From: Trichoplax sp. H2
Taxonomy: Eukaryota; Placozoa; Uniplacotomia; Trichoplacea
Direction: 5' to 3'
Assembly (NCBI GenBank): GCA_003344405.1
Contig: NOWV01000382.1
Location: 1 to 30,012 of the forward strand
Length of the DNA stretch: 30,012 nt
Shown: positions 11,821 to 21,925 of the stretch, in pieces
How positions within the stretch are numbered: the stretch's first letter is position 1
How the letters are laid out: every line of letters starts with the position of its first letter
Program-made: the position numbers and the translations under genes
The notes under the pieces: model-generated
Seen by the model: only the letters and a program-made list of their open reading frames with translations
Told to the model about the DNA's origin: nothing
The model's database searches: none

Positions 11821-12395
11821 GATTAACGCAAGGCAGTTAGATTATGATATATCCTTTCACAATCATCAAGATACAATATACAATCTAATGTAAATTAGTC
11901 ACAATCATATATTATAGCATGAGATGTACAAAGTATGAGCTATCTCGTAATCTAAATAAAGTTATGTCATTAAATATTACTAACTACCGTGAGATAGAAT
12001 CGTGACGGTAGGTTATAAAATATAATCGAGAATCAGATAAAGCTTGAAGTAAAGATGTATCATAAGTACAAATAAGATCCGGCAGTAAATTTATTTTAGA
12101 CACCTAATTAATTAAAACGGTGTAATTTAATGTCATAGATATTTGATGATTAATGCAAGGCAGTTAGATTGCAATATGTTCATTCGCCGAACGATTGCGA
12201 TAAAAATATACAATCTCATGCTAATTAGTCACAATCACATATTACGGCACCAGGTATGTAAAGTACCATAAGAACTATCTCGTAATCTAAATAAAGCTTT
12301 ACTACAAAACATCGGTAACTAATCTATCGTGAGATAGCACCGTGAAAGTAGGATGTAAAAATATATACCGGAATTAGACAAAGCTTGAAACTAAG
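11821..12395. repeat. Direct repeat, two diverged copies, 327-bp period
   Basis: Copies at 11821-12060 and 12148-12395 share GCAAGGCAGTTAGATT, ATTAGTCACAATCA, ATCTCGTAATCTAAATAAAG, GTGAGATAG and AAAGCTTGAA in the same order. Indels and substitutions are frequent. No coding potential was seen. The array abuts the mobile-element fragment, so the unit boundary may coincide with an old insertion point. Confidence 0.8.
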
Positions 12396-12550
12396 ACGTA
12401 TTTCTCGTACATCTTTCCATAAAGTGAGACGCTCTTTGCGAGTATACGTGTATGTTATTAATATAATTATGTAAAACGGTTACAATTTTACGAGCTAAAA
12501 TTTGACAGCGATAAATATAATTGACGTGAATTATAATTGTCATCGAAGTA

Positions 12551-13551
12551 ACTAATAGTGTGTGACCTTGGCTTATGCAGCGAAGTAGATTTTCATTTCA
12601 CTGTAAGATGACCAATTATATCGTAGAATAGTATACGAGATAAGTAACGATAACTTCAAATTACGGGCGTAACAATTGGGATAGTGAAAGTTACACACTT
12701 GGGAAAAGTGATAATTTATGAATCGTTCTCTATAGAAATATGAAGTTCGTACCGTAGATTTAAGCCTAAATTTCGGTTATTTAAAATTCCATTACTAGCC
12801 TTGTCTACTTTAGATAATTATGTAACCTACTAGGCCTGTAACAGGCCTAGACTGACTAATAATAACGAAAAGATACGATTTATTTAAACTGATACTTTGA
12901 ACGCTGTGGTTTATTTTCATAAGATTTAGATTTGGCTTAGACTAATTAAAGAAACCACATAGATTTTTATAAGAAAGATGATACTATATTTATTACTACT
13001 ACATAATAAATTTCTAATAATGCCTTATACCTTTAAATTTGAGACGTTTTATCGTCTATAATTGGATACTAGTAGATCGAGGTAGAGACTTTATTACAGC
13101 TTAATATCTGGTTTATCTTACACGTTACGCGGCTTAACTACTTCATATTGTAGAAAAAATATGATGTTTCAAATCTTATTACCTTTCTGGTATGAACGCT
13201 TATTATTTTAAGTACTTAGGTTTAACTACTTCGCAAGAACTATCCTATTCTGTACTAAACTTGGCTTTATGTCCAGTCGCTACCAGATGTAAACTCGATA
13301 AGCGCAATATTTAGCTGCCATTGCTTCTAACGATAATTACCATATTAGAGTGTTGCTTTCCGTTAGACATCGATATTGAGATATATGCAAAATAAGACTT
13401 TACTTACCTTAAATAAATGTGATTTCCAATTACAGCAAATTTAGTAAAATATTACTTTTAGTGTAGTAGTATTTTTAGACATTCCATCAATCACTGCGTT
13501 TTAGAGAACGAGATCAGCAATACTAAATTCGTCTTTAAAATTAATGACATA
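12551..13551 (+). repeat. 1-kb near-identical duplication, copy 1 (uninterrupted)
   Basis: From ACTAATAGTGTGTGACC at 12551 to TTAATGACATA at 13551, the sequence recurs almost base for base from 13572, apart from the insertion at 14291-15186. Only a scattering of substitutions and one small indel (near 12880 and 13900) separate the copies. This copy ends exactly at an assembly gap. It holds the empty target site CTAAACTTGGCTTTATG that is occupied in copy 2. No gene was recognised in it. Confidence 0.9.
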
Positions 13552-13571
13552 NNNNNNNNNNNNNNNNNNNN
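13552..13571. other. Assembly gap (20 N)
   Basis: Twenty undetermined bases separate the two copies of the 1-kb duplication. The true distance is unknown; the fixed length suggests a placeholder. Confidence 0.95.
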
Positions 13572-14286
13572 ACTAATAGTGTGTGACCTTGGCTTATGCA
13601 GCGAAGTAGATTTTCATTTCACTGTAAGATGACCAATTATATCGCAGAATAGTATACGAGATAAGTAACGATAACTTCAAATTACGGGCGTAACAATTGG
13701 GATAGTGAAAGTTACACACTTGGGAAAAGTGATAATTTATGAATCATTCTCTATAGAAATATGAAGTTCGTACCGTAGATTTAAGCCTAAATTTCGGTTA
13801 TTTAAAATTCCATTACTAGCCTTGTCTACATTGGATAATTATGTAACCTACTAGGCCTGTAACAGGCCTAGACTAACTAATAATAACGAAAAGATACGAT
13901 TTATTTTTATTTAAGCTGATACTTTGAACGCTGTGGTTTATTTTCATAAGATTTAGATTTGGCTAAGACTAATTAAAGAAACCACTTAGATTTTTATAAG
14001 TAAGATGATACTATATTTATTACTGCTACATAATAAATTTCTAATAATGCCTTATACCTTTAAATTTGAGATGTTTTATCGTCTATAATTGGATACTAGC
14101 AGATCGAGGTAGAGACTTTATTACAGCTTAATAACTGGTTTATCTTACACGTTGCGCGGCTTAACTACTTCATATTGTAGAAAAAATATGATGTTTCAAA
14201 TCTTATTACCTTTCTGGTATGAACGCTTATTATTTTAAGTACTTAGGTTTACCTACTTCGCAAGAACTACCCTATTCTGTACTAAA

Positions 14287-15190
14287 CTTGTGTAGTAAAA
14301 GGACTAAAAGTAGAGTCCTTTGTAGTTTTTAGTATGTAATTAGTATTATTTTACTATACAAAATACCTACAAAGTCATAGTGTCTTTAAGTTTTACCCTG
14401 CCAACCAAATCATCATGTCGCCATCTTTTCTTCTTCATTATTTTACAAGGTATTATATAGATTACTATAGAAGTAGCCTATAGAGCAAATGCCTAATCTA
14501 AAGAAAGGGCGTTTGATCGTCTATTCAAATTGTAAAGAAATTTGACTTAGTAGCAAAACCCTATCCTTAGAGAAAGGGGATTTATAACATGACGATAAAG
14601 TACTGTAATGTAGTCTATACTCGTACAGTTACAGTACAATCTGANNNNNNNNNNNNNNNNNNNNTAAGGGAATCGTAGGGTAAATTGTGTCTGAACTTGA
14701 ATGATTTTTGTTTTCTTAAATGGTGCAAAGTAGTTTTGTAAAACGGATCTTAAGAGCGATTGGTTAGCAAATGTTTAGTTTTAAATACTTCTGACGGCTC
14801 TACGAAGCCTATAAATGATAGTGCAATTAGAAAATTTAGAGGGAGAGTAGAAGAAGATTTTATTTGAAGAACTTGTTGAATTTAAAAGGCCTTCGGGGTC
14901 GAATTGTCGTAAGTTAAAACGTTCTTCTTTTTGAAAGGTTGTTTGGTCGTTGACAGTTTTTAAGTCTGTCATTTATTTTAATAATACTTAAAGCTAAGTA
15001 TTTGTAAGGTTGTTCTTTTTATACTTCTCTCCATTTTTGTTTTAAAATAAATTGTTGTTCGGTTATTTCCCAAAATTTTATTTGGTGTCAAAGTATTAGC
15101 GTTAAGTCGACCGGAGTGCAACGAAAGTAGAATCAAAGTTTGTTAAAGTTTCGTAGCTTGATCTCTACATATTTCATTTCATTACACTTG
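14287..15190. mobile_element. Inserted element with CTTG target duplication, gapped
   Basis: The element occupies 14291-15186, between two copies of CTTG (14287-14290 and 15187-15190). The empty site is preserved in the first copy of the duplication, so the boundaries are exact. Ends are TGTAGTAAAAGG and TTTCATTACA, a short TGTA/TACA inverted terminus as in long terminal repeats. The element at 25417-26744 is its inverted relative, and comparison indicates that roughly 450 bases are missing at the 20-N gap (14645-14664). The family length is about 1.3 kb. A solo LTR fits the termini and 4-bp target duplication; a non-autonomous DNA element with short inverted ends is the alternative. No transposase or reverse transcriptase is encoded. 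Confidence 0.88.
14645..14664. other. Assembly gap inside the inserted element
   Basis: Twenty N. By alignment with the other copy, about 450 bases (equivalent to roughly 25943-26395) are missing here. Confidence 0.9.
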
Positions 15191-15478
15191 GCTTTATGTC
15201 CAGTCGCTACCAGATGTAAACTCGATAAGCGCAATATTTAGCTGCCATCGCTTCTAACGATAATTACCATATTAGAGTGTTGCTTTCCGTTAGACATCGA
15301 TATTCAGATATATGCAAAATAAGACTTTGCTTACCTTAAATAAATGTGATTTCCAATTACAGCGAATTTAGTAAAATATTACTTTTAGTGTAGTAGTATT
15401 TTTAGACATTCCATCAATCACTGCGTTTTAGAGAACGAGATCAACAATACTAAATTCGTCTTTAAAATTAATGACATA

Positions 15479-16098
15479 AACGATTATTAGAAGATATTAT
15501 TTTTATGATACTGTAGAATTTTAAACAGAGAATAAGACATTGCTTAATTAGTATGTACTGATAAATAAAATGGCGTTATTTACAGAAGATAAGCTAACTC
15601 TAGACTAGAGTTATCAATCCCAACTTTGATGATGCGAAATTTTGCAACTTATATTCAGAAATAACTACTTCACGGCTTCGTTTATTCGCACGCTTTTATC
15701 ATAATCGAAACAATGTTGTATGAATCTTTTACGGTAACAACATCATGTAATATCATGAAGTTCTATTTACGTCATGATCACACAGAAACTGTTGGAACTG
15801 TTTTGTAGAAAATACATTATAGCAGCAAATACTGAATAGACTTTACTATTTAATATACATCATATACGAATAGCGAAATATATTGCAATCTATGCTACAT
15901 GCACATAAATTCAATTTTCTACTATTCTACGGTTAGGTTTGAAGGCATTAGAAATACTAAATTGGCATTCCTCCGATAAGGAATTAGTGTTTTACTTGTT
16001 TGTAGAAGCTAACTATTTATTTGATAAAACACAAGATAAATTTTTGACTAATTAACTATCGAATACATCAAGAGTTTAACCATCATACTATAATCGCA
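15479..16098. other. Non-coding stretch
   Basis: No gene or repeat was supported. Exons 1 and 2 belonging to the exon-3 relic at 16099 would be expected here, but none was recognised. Confidence 0.4.
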
Positions 16099-16348
16099 AT
16101 ATTGGTTAATAGCGCTTGTGCTCCAGTACTAGTCTTACTCTAATTTGCTACAGATATTAATTGCGGCTCCTCTGCTTTTACTTTTAATCAGTATACAAGA
16201 ATGCTGTATCAAAAATAAATCATCTGATTATTTTTATAATTCTCCATACCCTGTATTCAAATCCTCTATTTGCTTATTTACAAACATTAGCTGCAGTTTC
16301 TCCCTTTCCGTGGCTAAAATCCAGGGTTATAAAATCAGATACAATATG
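16099..16348 (+). pseudogene. Relic of exon 3 of the 12-TM family
   Basis: In the first frame, ILVNSACAPVLVLL, a stop and then INCGSSAF align with VIISAASPAIFARL and GSSAGF in exon 3 of the intact gene. After a frame change, LLISIQECCIKNKSSDYF, PVFKSSICLF and FSLSVAKI follow in the same order as AISIYVAVKQNRRIYSDD, PFNKAVLF and FGLSVAIF. The relic ends at about ATACAATATG, where exon 3 of the intact copy ends HAIM. At least one stop and one frameshift are present. No flanking exons remain. Lying 1.6 kb upstream of the intact gene, it suggests an older tandem copy. Confidence 0.5.
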
Positions 16349-16583
16349 TTGAACTGTCGGTGATTCTATCTGACTCATCATCAAGTATAGGAGTATAAAG
16401 CAGTAAATCTTATAAAGCTTGCATGCGCATGATGCTCAGCCATAATTCAAAAGTTTAAGAACCTTTTCGTAGCTTTTTTAATTATCATATATAGTTTTAG
16501 CTAATTTGATCATATCTTTCTAAATTAGCAATCTGACGTCACTCTTACTCCACGCTTTGTTTTAAAGCTATCTTAGGGCAAAT

Positions 16584-16684
16584 TTTGACCTCGTTGCTCA
16601 AATCTTTGTAAAGTAGGCAGTAAATAGGATAAATAACGTCTTATTTCCTGCCTACTTTACAAAGAATTGAGCAATGAGATCAAA
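16584..16684. repeat. Near-perfect hairpin, two 43-bp arms
   Basis: The arm TTTGACCTCGTTGCTCAAAT and onward (16584-16626) is the reverse complement, with a few mismatches, of 16642-16684. The core CTTTGTAAAGTAGGCAG pairs exactly with CTGCCTACTTTACAAAG. The loop is 15 bases. It could be a miniature inverted-repeat element or a structured transcript; no target duplication was evident and no second copy was seen. Confidence 0.9.
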
Positions 16685-17993
16685 CTTTACGGAATTTAAA
16701 CTAGAAGATCTTTTACACTAACAACATAACTATACTTACATTTGTTATTACTAGCTGCATAACGTTGACAACAGTATTACAACCTATCTCAATAGCACAA
16801 AATCATTACAACCATGTTGATAACGTACCGTATGAAATTGATACAATTTCTTTAACAGCTACTCAGTAATACCCGATGTTAGATATTATAAATAAGTGCC
16901 GACATGATCTCATCTAAACTATCTGTAGCCTAAACAATTGCCACTTCAGTTATACTATATCAATTTTAGCAGGTAGTAATTTAATAATAGTTTCTCCATA
17001 TGATTCTAAATTTAAGCAATGAATTGACCTCGTCTGTGATGTGATTTTCGGTATGCATGGTCTATGACTATCTGATCTTCTTTCGGACTGTTTTGAACGC
17101 TATTAAGAATTAATTTATTCTAATATCATCGCATTCAAATTATAAACAATAGACTGTTGTCTTCTGTTGATTCTTACCTTCTACTGTAAATAATCGAAAC
17201 ATAATTCAAATTCCATATATGGTTAAATAGGTAGCCACATAAACGGATAAAAATAGAAGACATAGAAATATACTAGAAATTCCTACTATATTTTATTATT
17301 ACCAATATTTCTATTTATATTTTTATACACTAGAGGATGATCCAATCAATATTTTATAATATCGCCTTATGGATGTACTATCAAGAAATAACATGCTTAT
17401 CTTGATCCTCTACATCACTACAAGATCAAGTTAATTGTCGCTTTTCTTCATAGAAGAGATTAAAAGTAGCGTTCTAGTAGATGCAACCGTAACTAAGACT
17501 AGCAACAATATTTACTGGCAGCTAGAGTAAACTTAATATAAATTCATACTGTTCTTTAGTTTAAGGGCCGAGTTTGAAAACATTACATAATGTTAATAAA
17601 TATTCAGTATCATTTGTTACAGTAGCTCTATAGTCTAGTCAGAGTTCAAGCTATGATCAAAGTTCAATAGCATAGCTGATGAGTAGTTAATTATTTTTCG
17701 CTTATTGACGCATTATATCTTATATAAGAGGAACTGTTAACGGCAATTCAACAATAGAAACCGTTTTGGATCCAATTTCACAAACCTTATTTCAGTTAAA
17801 TTGGCCTTCTGTCTTCAACGAGTTTACATCCTAAAAAGAAAAAACTTGGCTGTTATTCTCCGTAATATCTTAACTTTGATGATCTATATTATTAGTCGAA
17901 AACTATCTTGGATCGTTTAAATTACTTTTAACTTTATCTAAGAAATACACGTAAACTATTTTCTAGTTTGAATTGAAATAGAAAAATCTCAAG
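16685..17993. other. Non-coding stretch upstream of the intact gene
   Basis: About 1.3 kb without a supportable gene or repeat. It presumably carries the promoter and 5' untranslated region of the gene starting at 17994. No clear TATA element or operator could be assigned in such AT-rich DNA. Confidence 0.45.
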
Positions 17994-20245
17994 ATGTATA
18001 ATCCACGTAAATTGAGTATCATTGTCTATGTTGGAGCCGTAGCTATGCTTTTTGGTGGTCTATTTACTTATATTTCCAACCAAGTTATGATGCGGAGTTG
18101 TGAAAATATATTTATGATAGATCTTGGATTGATGGGACTTCTTGTAAGTCGAACTTTACTTTAGTTTGTTATGATTATTTTTACCTTTACGGAATGTAAT
18201 ATAAAAATAGCATAATAGTTGCAGCCGAAATGGAAGAATCGACTTACGTAATATCGGCTACTTTTCTAATTTATTTTTCTGAGTAGTCGAATAAACTTCT
18301 TAAGAGTACTATCTCCTTACGTAACCAAAATAACTTTTAGTAACTAGCTTGGATTATTATAACTTATCTATAGGCTCTTACACTTGCTACAGCTTTGCTA
18401 AAAGTAAACGATCTAGCCACAACTTCAACAACTCAGGTACGGTAATTTATTTCGATATCGCTTTCGATTAAATCTTTAATTTCTTAACAATAAATTTTTC
18501 ACCCTATTTTATATTATATTCGATCTTAATCGATTAAAACTCCAATAATTATTTTAAAATTAACGTTAATCGTCTAGGCTTCCGGTCTTACTGCTCTAGC
18601 TGTCATTATATCTGCTGCATCGCCCGCAATATTTGCCAGATTAGTCATAGCCTTTTTTTCAAGCGCCAGTGGTTCTTCGGCAGGATTTTACATACCCGTA
18701 TCAATCATGATTCCGGGCTTTGTTTCCGTAGCAGCTATTTCTATCTATGTGGCTGTTAAGCAAAATCGTCGTATCTATTCTGACGATAATGAATATTCGC
18801 TAGTTCAAACTCCATTCAACAAAGCGGTACTTTTCTGGGCGATGATAGTAACTAGTCTAGCTATTTTTGGGCTATCTGTTGCTATATTTATGGAACGGTG
18901 GTATCTATATCACGTTGTCACGGCTAATTTCCATGCTATTATGGTGAGTTTTATCTTGATAAGTGGATAATTTCAGTTTCTTACCAGCTTGTTTCTTGTA
19001 TTTTCTCCAATTTAAAATAATTACAAGTTATCAGCCAAAGTAGTGTAAAAACTTACATCGCTTACACAAACTAATAAAAGCTGTCTTTGACATTTTGTGT
19101 TCAATTTTAGCTTTTCGCTACTGGAATTCTAGGCCTCATTGCTCACGAAAAACAAGTTGTTGATTTGGTAAGCGTAACTTTACTAGCGTCGAAAGAACAT
19201 TATCATGTATTTTATCGCCGTTTTAATAAATAGTAGTGATTTATTCCTAATTAAGAACTTACTATCGTTGGAAGATTATTACGATACACTTTATGTCTGT
19301 TTAAGTAATATGAATGTTTTATTCTGTAATTAGGGTGTCTGGACTAAAACTTTTACTAACTTTACCGCTGGAATCAGTGCTGCATCGACTATTGCTATGG
19401 TTCAAACTCTCGTCCGCTATGCTAACCAACCGGGAGATACGAAATGGGAACGATTAGATTTTACAATTTTAACACTTTGCCAAACTCTATTTACCTTCAT
19501 TGGATTGATCCTATCCTCCGTTGCGATCGTAGCTACCGATGACGTCCTAAATAAAGCGCCAAAACCTACTAAATCGTCAGATATTGATACTATGAATGTC
19601 GGTATGTTGGTCTCCGCATCAGTTGCAGGAGCTGTTGCAATCTTCAACATGGCAATTATGAATTATCCTGTTTACGGATTTCCACCTGTAGCTGTAGCTA
19701 TCATGGTCAGTTATTAACATTTATAACAATCACAGATCGATTATTTTATATCAATAATAGAAAGTGTAATGAATCGATTCTTTTAACTATTTCCATATTT
19801 ACTTAATTATAACCTACTAAATTAGCTTAAATGTCACAAATATAGGTTATTGTAACAGCTAGACACGGAATTGATATCCAAACTACAGATAACGGGATAG
19901 CGGTAAGTTTATATTATATCTATTGCATTATTAAAACAAGTAGAATCACTATTCCAACTGGATACTATTTTATTCTTGTTTGCAATACAGAAATATCCAT
20001 ACTACGTTCTCAGCATTTTCAATAGTTTTGGCAGTATATGGGCAATCAGCATGAGTGTCTATGAATTCTTGGCTCATGCATCCTATCAAACTAGCCTTCT
20101 CAAGACCTTTTTCTTCTTCCGTTATGCTTTTGGTAGCATCACTATTCTTAGTTTAATTCCAGTTGCCTATTTCAGTATTAAATCAGCTATTCGAAGTAGC
20201 AAAGACGTGGATAACTTAAACAATGGAAGTATCCCCATCGTATAG
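17994..20245 (+). CDS. 12-TM modular membrane protein, 7 exons, 439 aa, intact
   Basis: Family not recognised; function unknown. Exons are 17994-18143, 18374-18436, 18578-18943, 19111-19167, 19334-19705, 19846-19902 and 19991-20245 (50, 21, 122, 19, 124, 19 and 84 codons plus TAG). Every intron is phase 0, 88 to 230 nt, with GT-AG ends; donors are GTAAGT, GTACGG, GTGAGT, GTAAGC, GTCAGT and GTAAGT. The ATG start has A at -3 and follows no upstream in-frame extension. About twelve hydrophobic segments are visible and there is no cleavable signal peptide or large soluble domain. The protein reads as three 4-TM units in circularly permuted order: B half (exon 1), linker (exon 2), A+B (exon 3), linker (exon 4), A+B (exon 5), linker (exon 6), A half (exon 7). 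The longest polar segments are VKQNRRIYSDDNEYS in exon 3, between TM4 and TM5, and KAPKPTKSSD in exon 5, between TM8 and TM9. A transporter, channel or receptor-like role is possible, but no motif decides. Confidence 0.9.
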
Positions 20246-20842
20246 TTGTTTAGGTGTTAACTCAACATTAGGATAGTTTAATAGTGCAGTAGTAGCTAAA
20301 ATGGAAAATATCCGTATCTGTAGTACTGCACAAATAAGTAATACCTTTACGCGGATATTATCTGTAATAGTTTATTACATTTTTGACATTGATTATTATT
20401 GTGTGTAGATAGTGATACGATGATTCAAATTCTAGCTAGTGATAGTTGAACTAGCAAGTATGCTTAGGTTAAGATTAAATATGGGTATGAGGTTAAAAAT
20501 ATTTCATGATAGAAAAACTATGTAAGGAATATCTCAGTTCTAGATGTCTCTCCTAGTAATGTATAAATGTATAATAATAATACTGCTGCTGTTTACAAGT
20601 TAAATGGTAACAATATAAATGGGAACATTTTAAGTAGAGCTCTGTGTAATAGTTGTAGATTTGTCTATGCTAATAAAAGTTCCATCTTTATGGTACTTTG
20701 CTATGCGTGTATAATATTTGGTAAAAGAGCGTTTAAGTCAGTGTCTACTTATAGACTTTTACTTTACGTTTCTTAGTCACAGAATGTAAATTATGACAAT
20801 AATGTAATAACGATATATACCAGAAGTGTTTAACTTGTGCAA
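20246..20842. other. 3' flank of the intact gene
   Basis: It presumably includes the 3' untranslated region. No AATAAA lies within the first 200 bases; TGCTAATAAAAG occurs near 20668. The + strand frame 20567-20776 has no recognisable features and is not called. Confidence 0.4.
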
Positions 20843-20868
20843 GTGTCACAACCACGTTTTTGTGACAC
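20843..20868. repeat. Small perfect hairpin
   Basis: GTGTCACAA (20843-20851) and TTGTGACAC (20860-20868) are perfect inverted repeats around an 8-base loop. It lies 600 bases beyond the intact gene. It could be a transcript hairpin or chance; no role is claimed. Confidence 0.6.
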
Positions 20869-21332
20869 AGGATCTCCACTTATCGTGTAAAACTTAGCTA
20901 AGTACGGCACAATCCCGACACTGAACAAGTGCTACTGGAACTACGCTTCCTATTAGAACACTAACTTCTCGGGTGTGGGACTACACTTCTTTGACCGTCA
21001 CTAGGTTACTCGATTACACAAGTAGTTAAGCGTAGGCTTTTGAACAGATAACTATCACTACAGTTTATTCTCTTCTATGCCTTTCTCCTCGTCCACATTA
21101 CATCATAGTTAGCCTTTATATACTTTCTAAGATATTTACTATTTACATTAATCTTACGTAGGAGATCTCACAACCATAACCTCCTATCCAGTAATAATCT
21201 TACAACACGACTACAAATCGTGTCAGCATAAACAACTCTCTAACACAAAGGTTGCACATCATCAAGATTTATATTTATCTAGTCTATCCTCCCATTCGAA
21301 TACATACAAAATAACTAAGGACAGTTGATCAT
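20869..21332. other. Non-coding stretch
   Basis: Somewhat richer in C than its surroundings on this strand, but no gene or repeat was recognised. Confidence 0.4.
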
Positions 21333-21412
21333 CATAACACATCAATTTCCATCAATAACAAACACCATAACACTTCAATTTCTATCAATAACAAACACCA
21401 TAACACTTCTAA
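21333..21412. repeat. Minisatellite, 33-bp unit, about 2.4 copies
   Basis: CATAACAC(A/T)TCAATTTC(C/T)ATC-type units start at 21333, 21366 and 21399, each ending AATAACAAACAC where complete. Copies 1 and 2 differ at only about two positions, so the duplication is recent. Confidence 0.88.
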
Positions 21413-21925
21413 CTCATCACGGCAAAAAGGTACCGTGACAGCAAGGTAGAGTAGTGACTATTTTTATTAGTAATTCAAGGCTAAAATTCCTGCCTGTGTA
21501 GTACGAATAGTCCTGATATGTTTGTTAAGGAAATTTATAGAGTAGAATTTTAAATCCTTCTTTTTACGGTATTAGTAAAATTTTCGCTGCAAAATACTTT
21601 CTGTAGGTCTACCAACAGGTAGCAGTAGGTTATAATTTCAATACTTACCCATATTATATTAATGAAACTTTTACCGCTTAATTCTGCGCCTCCCTCGAAG
21701 TTGTGCGTAAGTTAGGATTTGAGTAATAGATTTATTCGGGCAAAGTCCGAAATATGATAATTTCGCTTAAATTATTTGACTTTGGCTATGCATAATGGCT
21801 GATTATGGATTTTGGTCGTAACCTCTTTAGTAAAGATAGTCTTTTGAAATATTAAGAGCGCTATCATTGCAATCATAGAAATGAGATAAGATAGTTAATT
21901 TATTCGCCAATAGGTAATGCTGTTT
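21413..21925. other. Non-coding stretch before the inverted arm
   Basis: No gene or repeat was supported. Since the window ends inside the right arm, part of this stretch could also belong to the left arm; that cannot be seen. Confidence 0.4.

Larger units (their letters stand above)
13572..15478 (+). repeat. 1-kb near-identical duplication, copy 2 (interrupted)
   Basis: The copy starts immediately after the gap, at the base equivalent to 12551. It runs to 14290, is interrupted by the element at 14291-15186, and resumes at 15187-15478. Beyond 15478 the sequence continues uniquely. Because copy 1 ends and copy 2 begins exactly at the gap, the two may be overlapping contig ends from different haplotypes rather than a real tandem duplication. 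Confidence 0.88.

Noticed and set aside
12551-13551. Hidden gene in the 1-kb duplicated segment
   Set aside because: No open frame or splice-bounded similarity in either copy.
19417-19650. Minus-strand frame opposite exon 5 of the intact gene
   Set aside because: Shadow of a well-supported exon on the + strand.
20567-20776. 69-codon + strand frame after the intact gene
   Set aside because: Asparagine-rich AT-driven composition, no similarity, no splice or start context.
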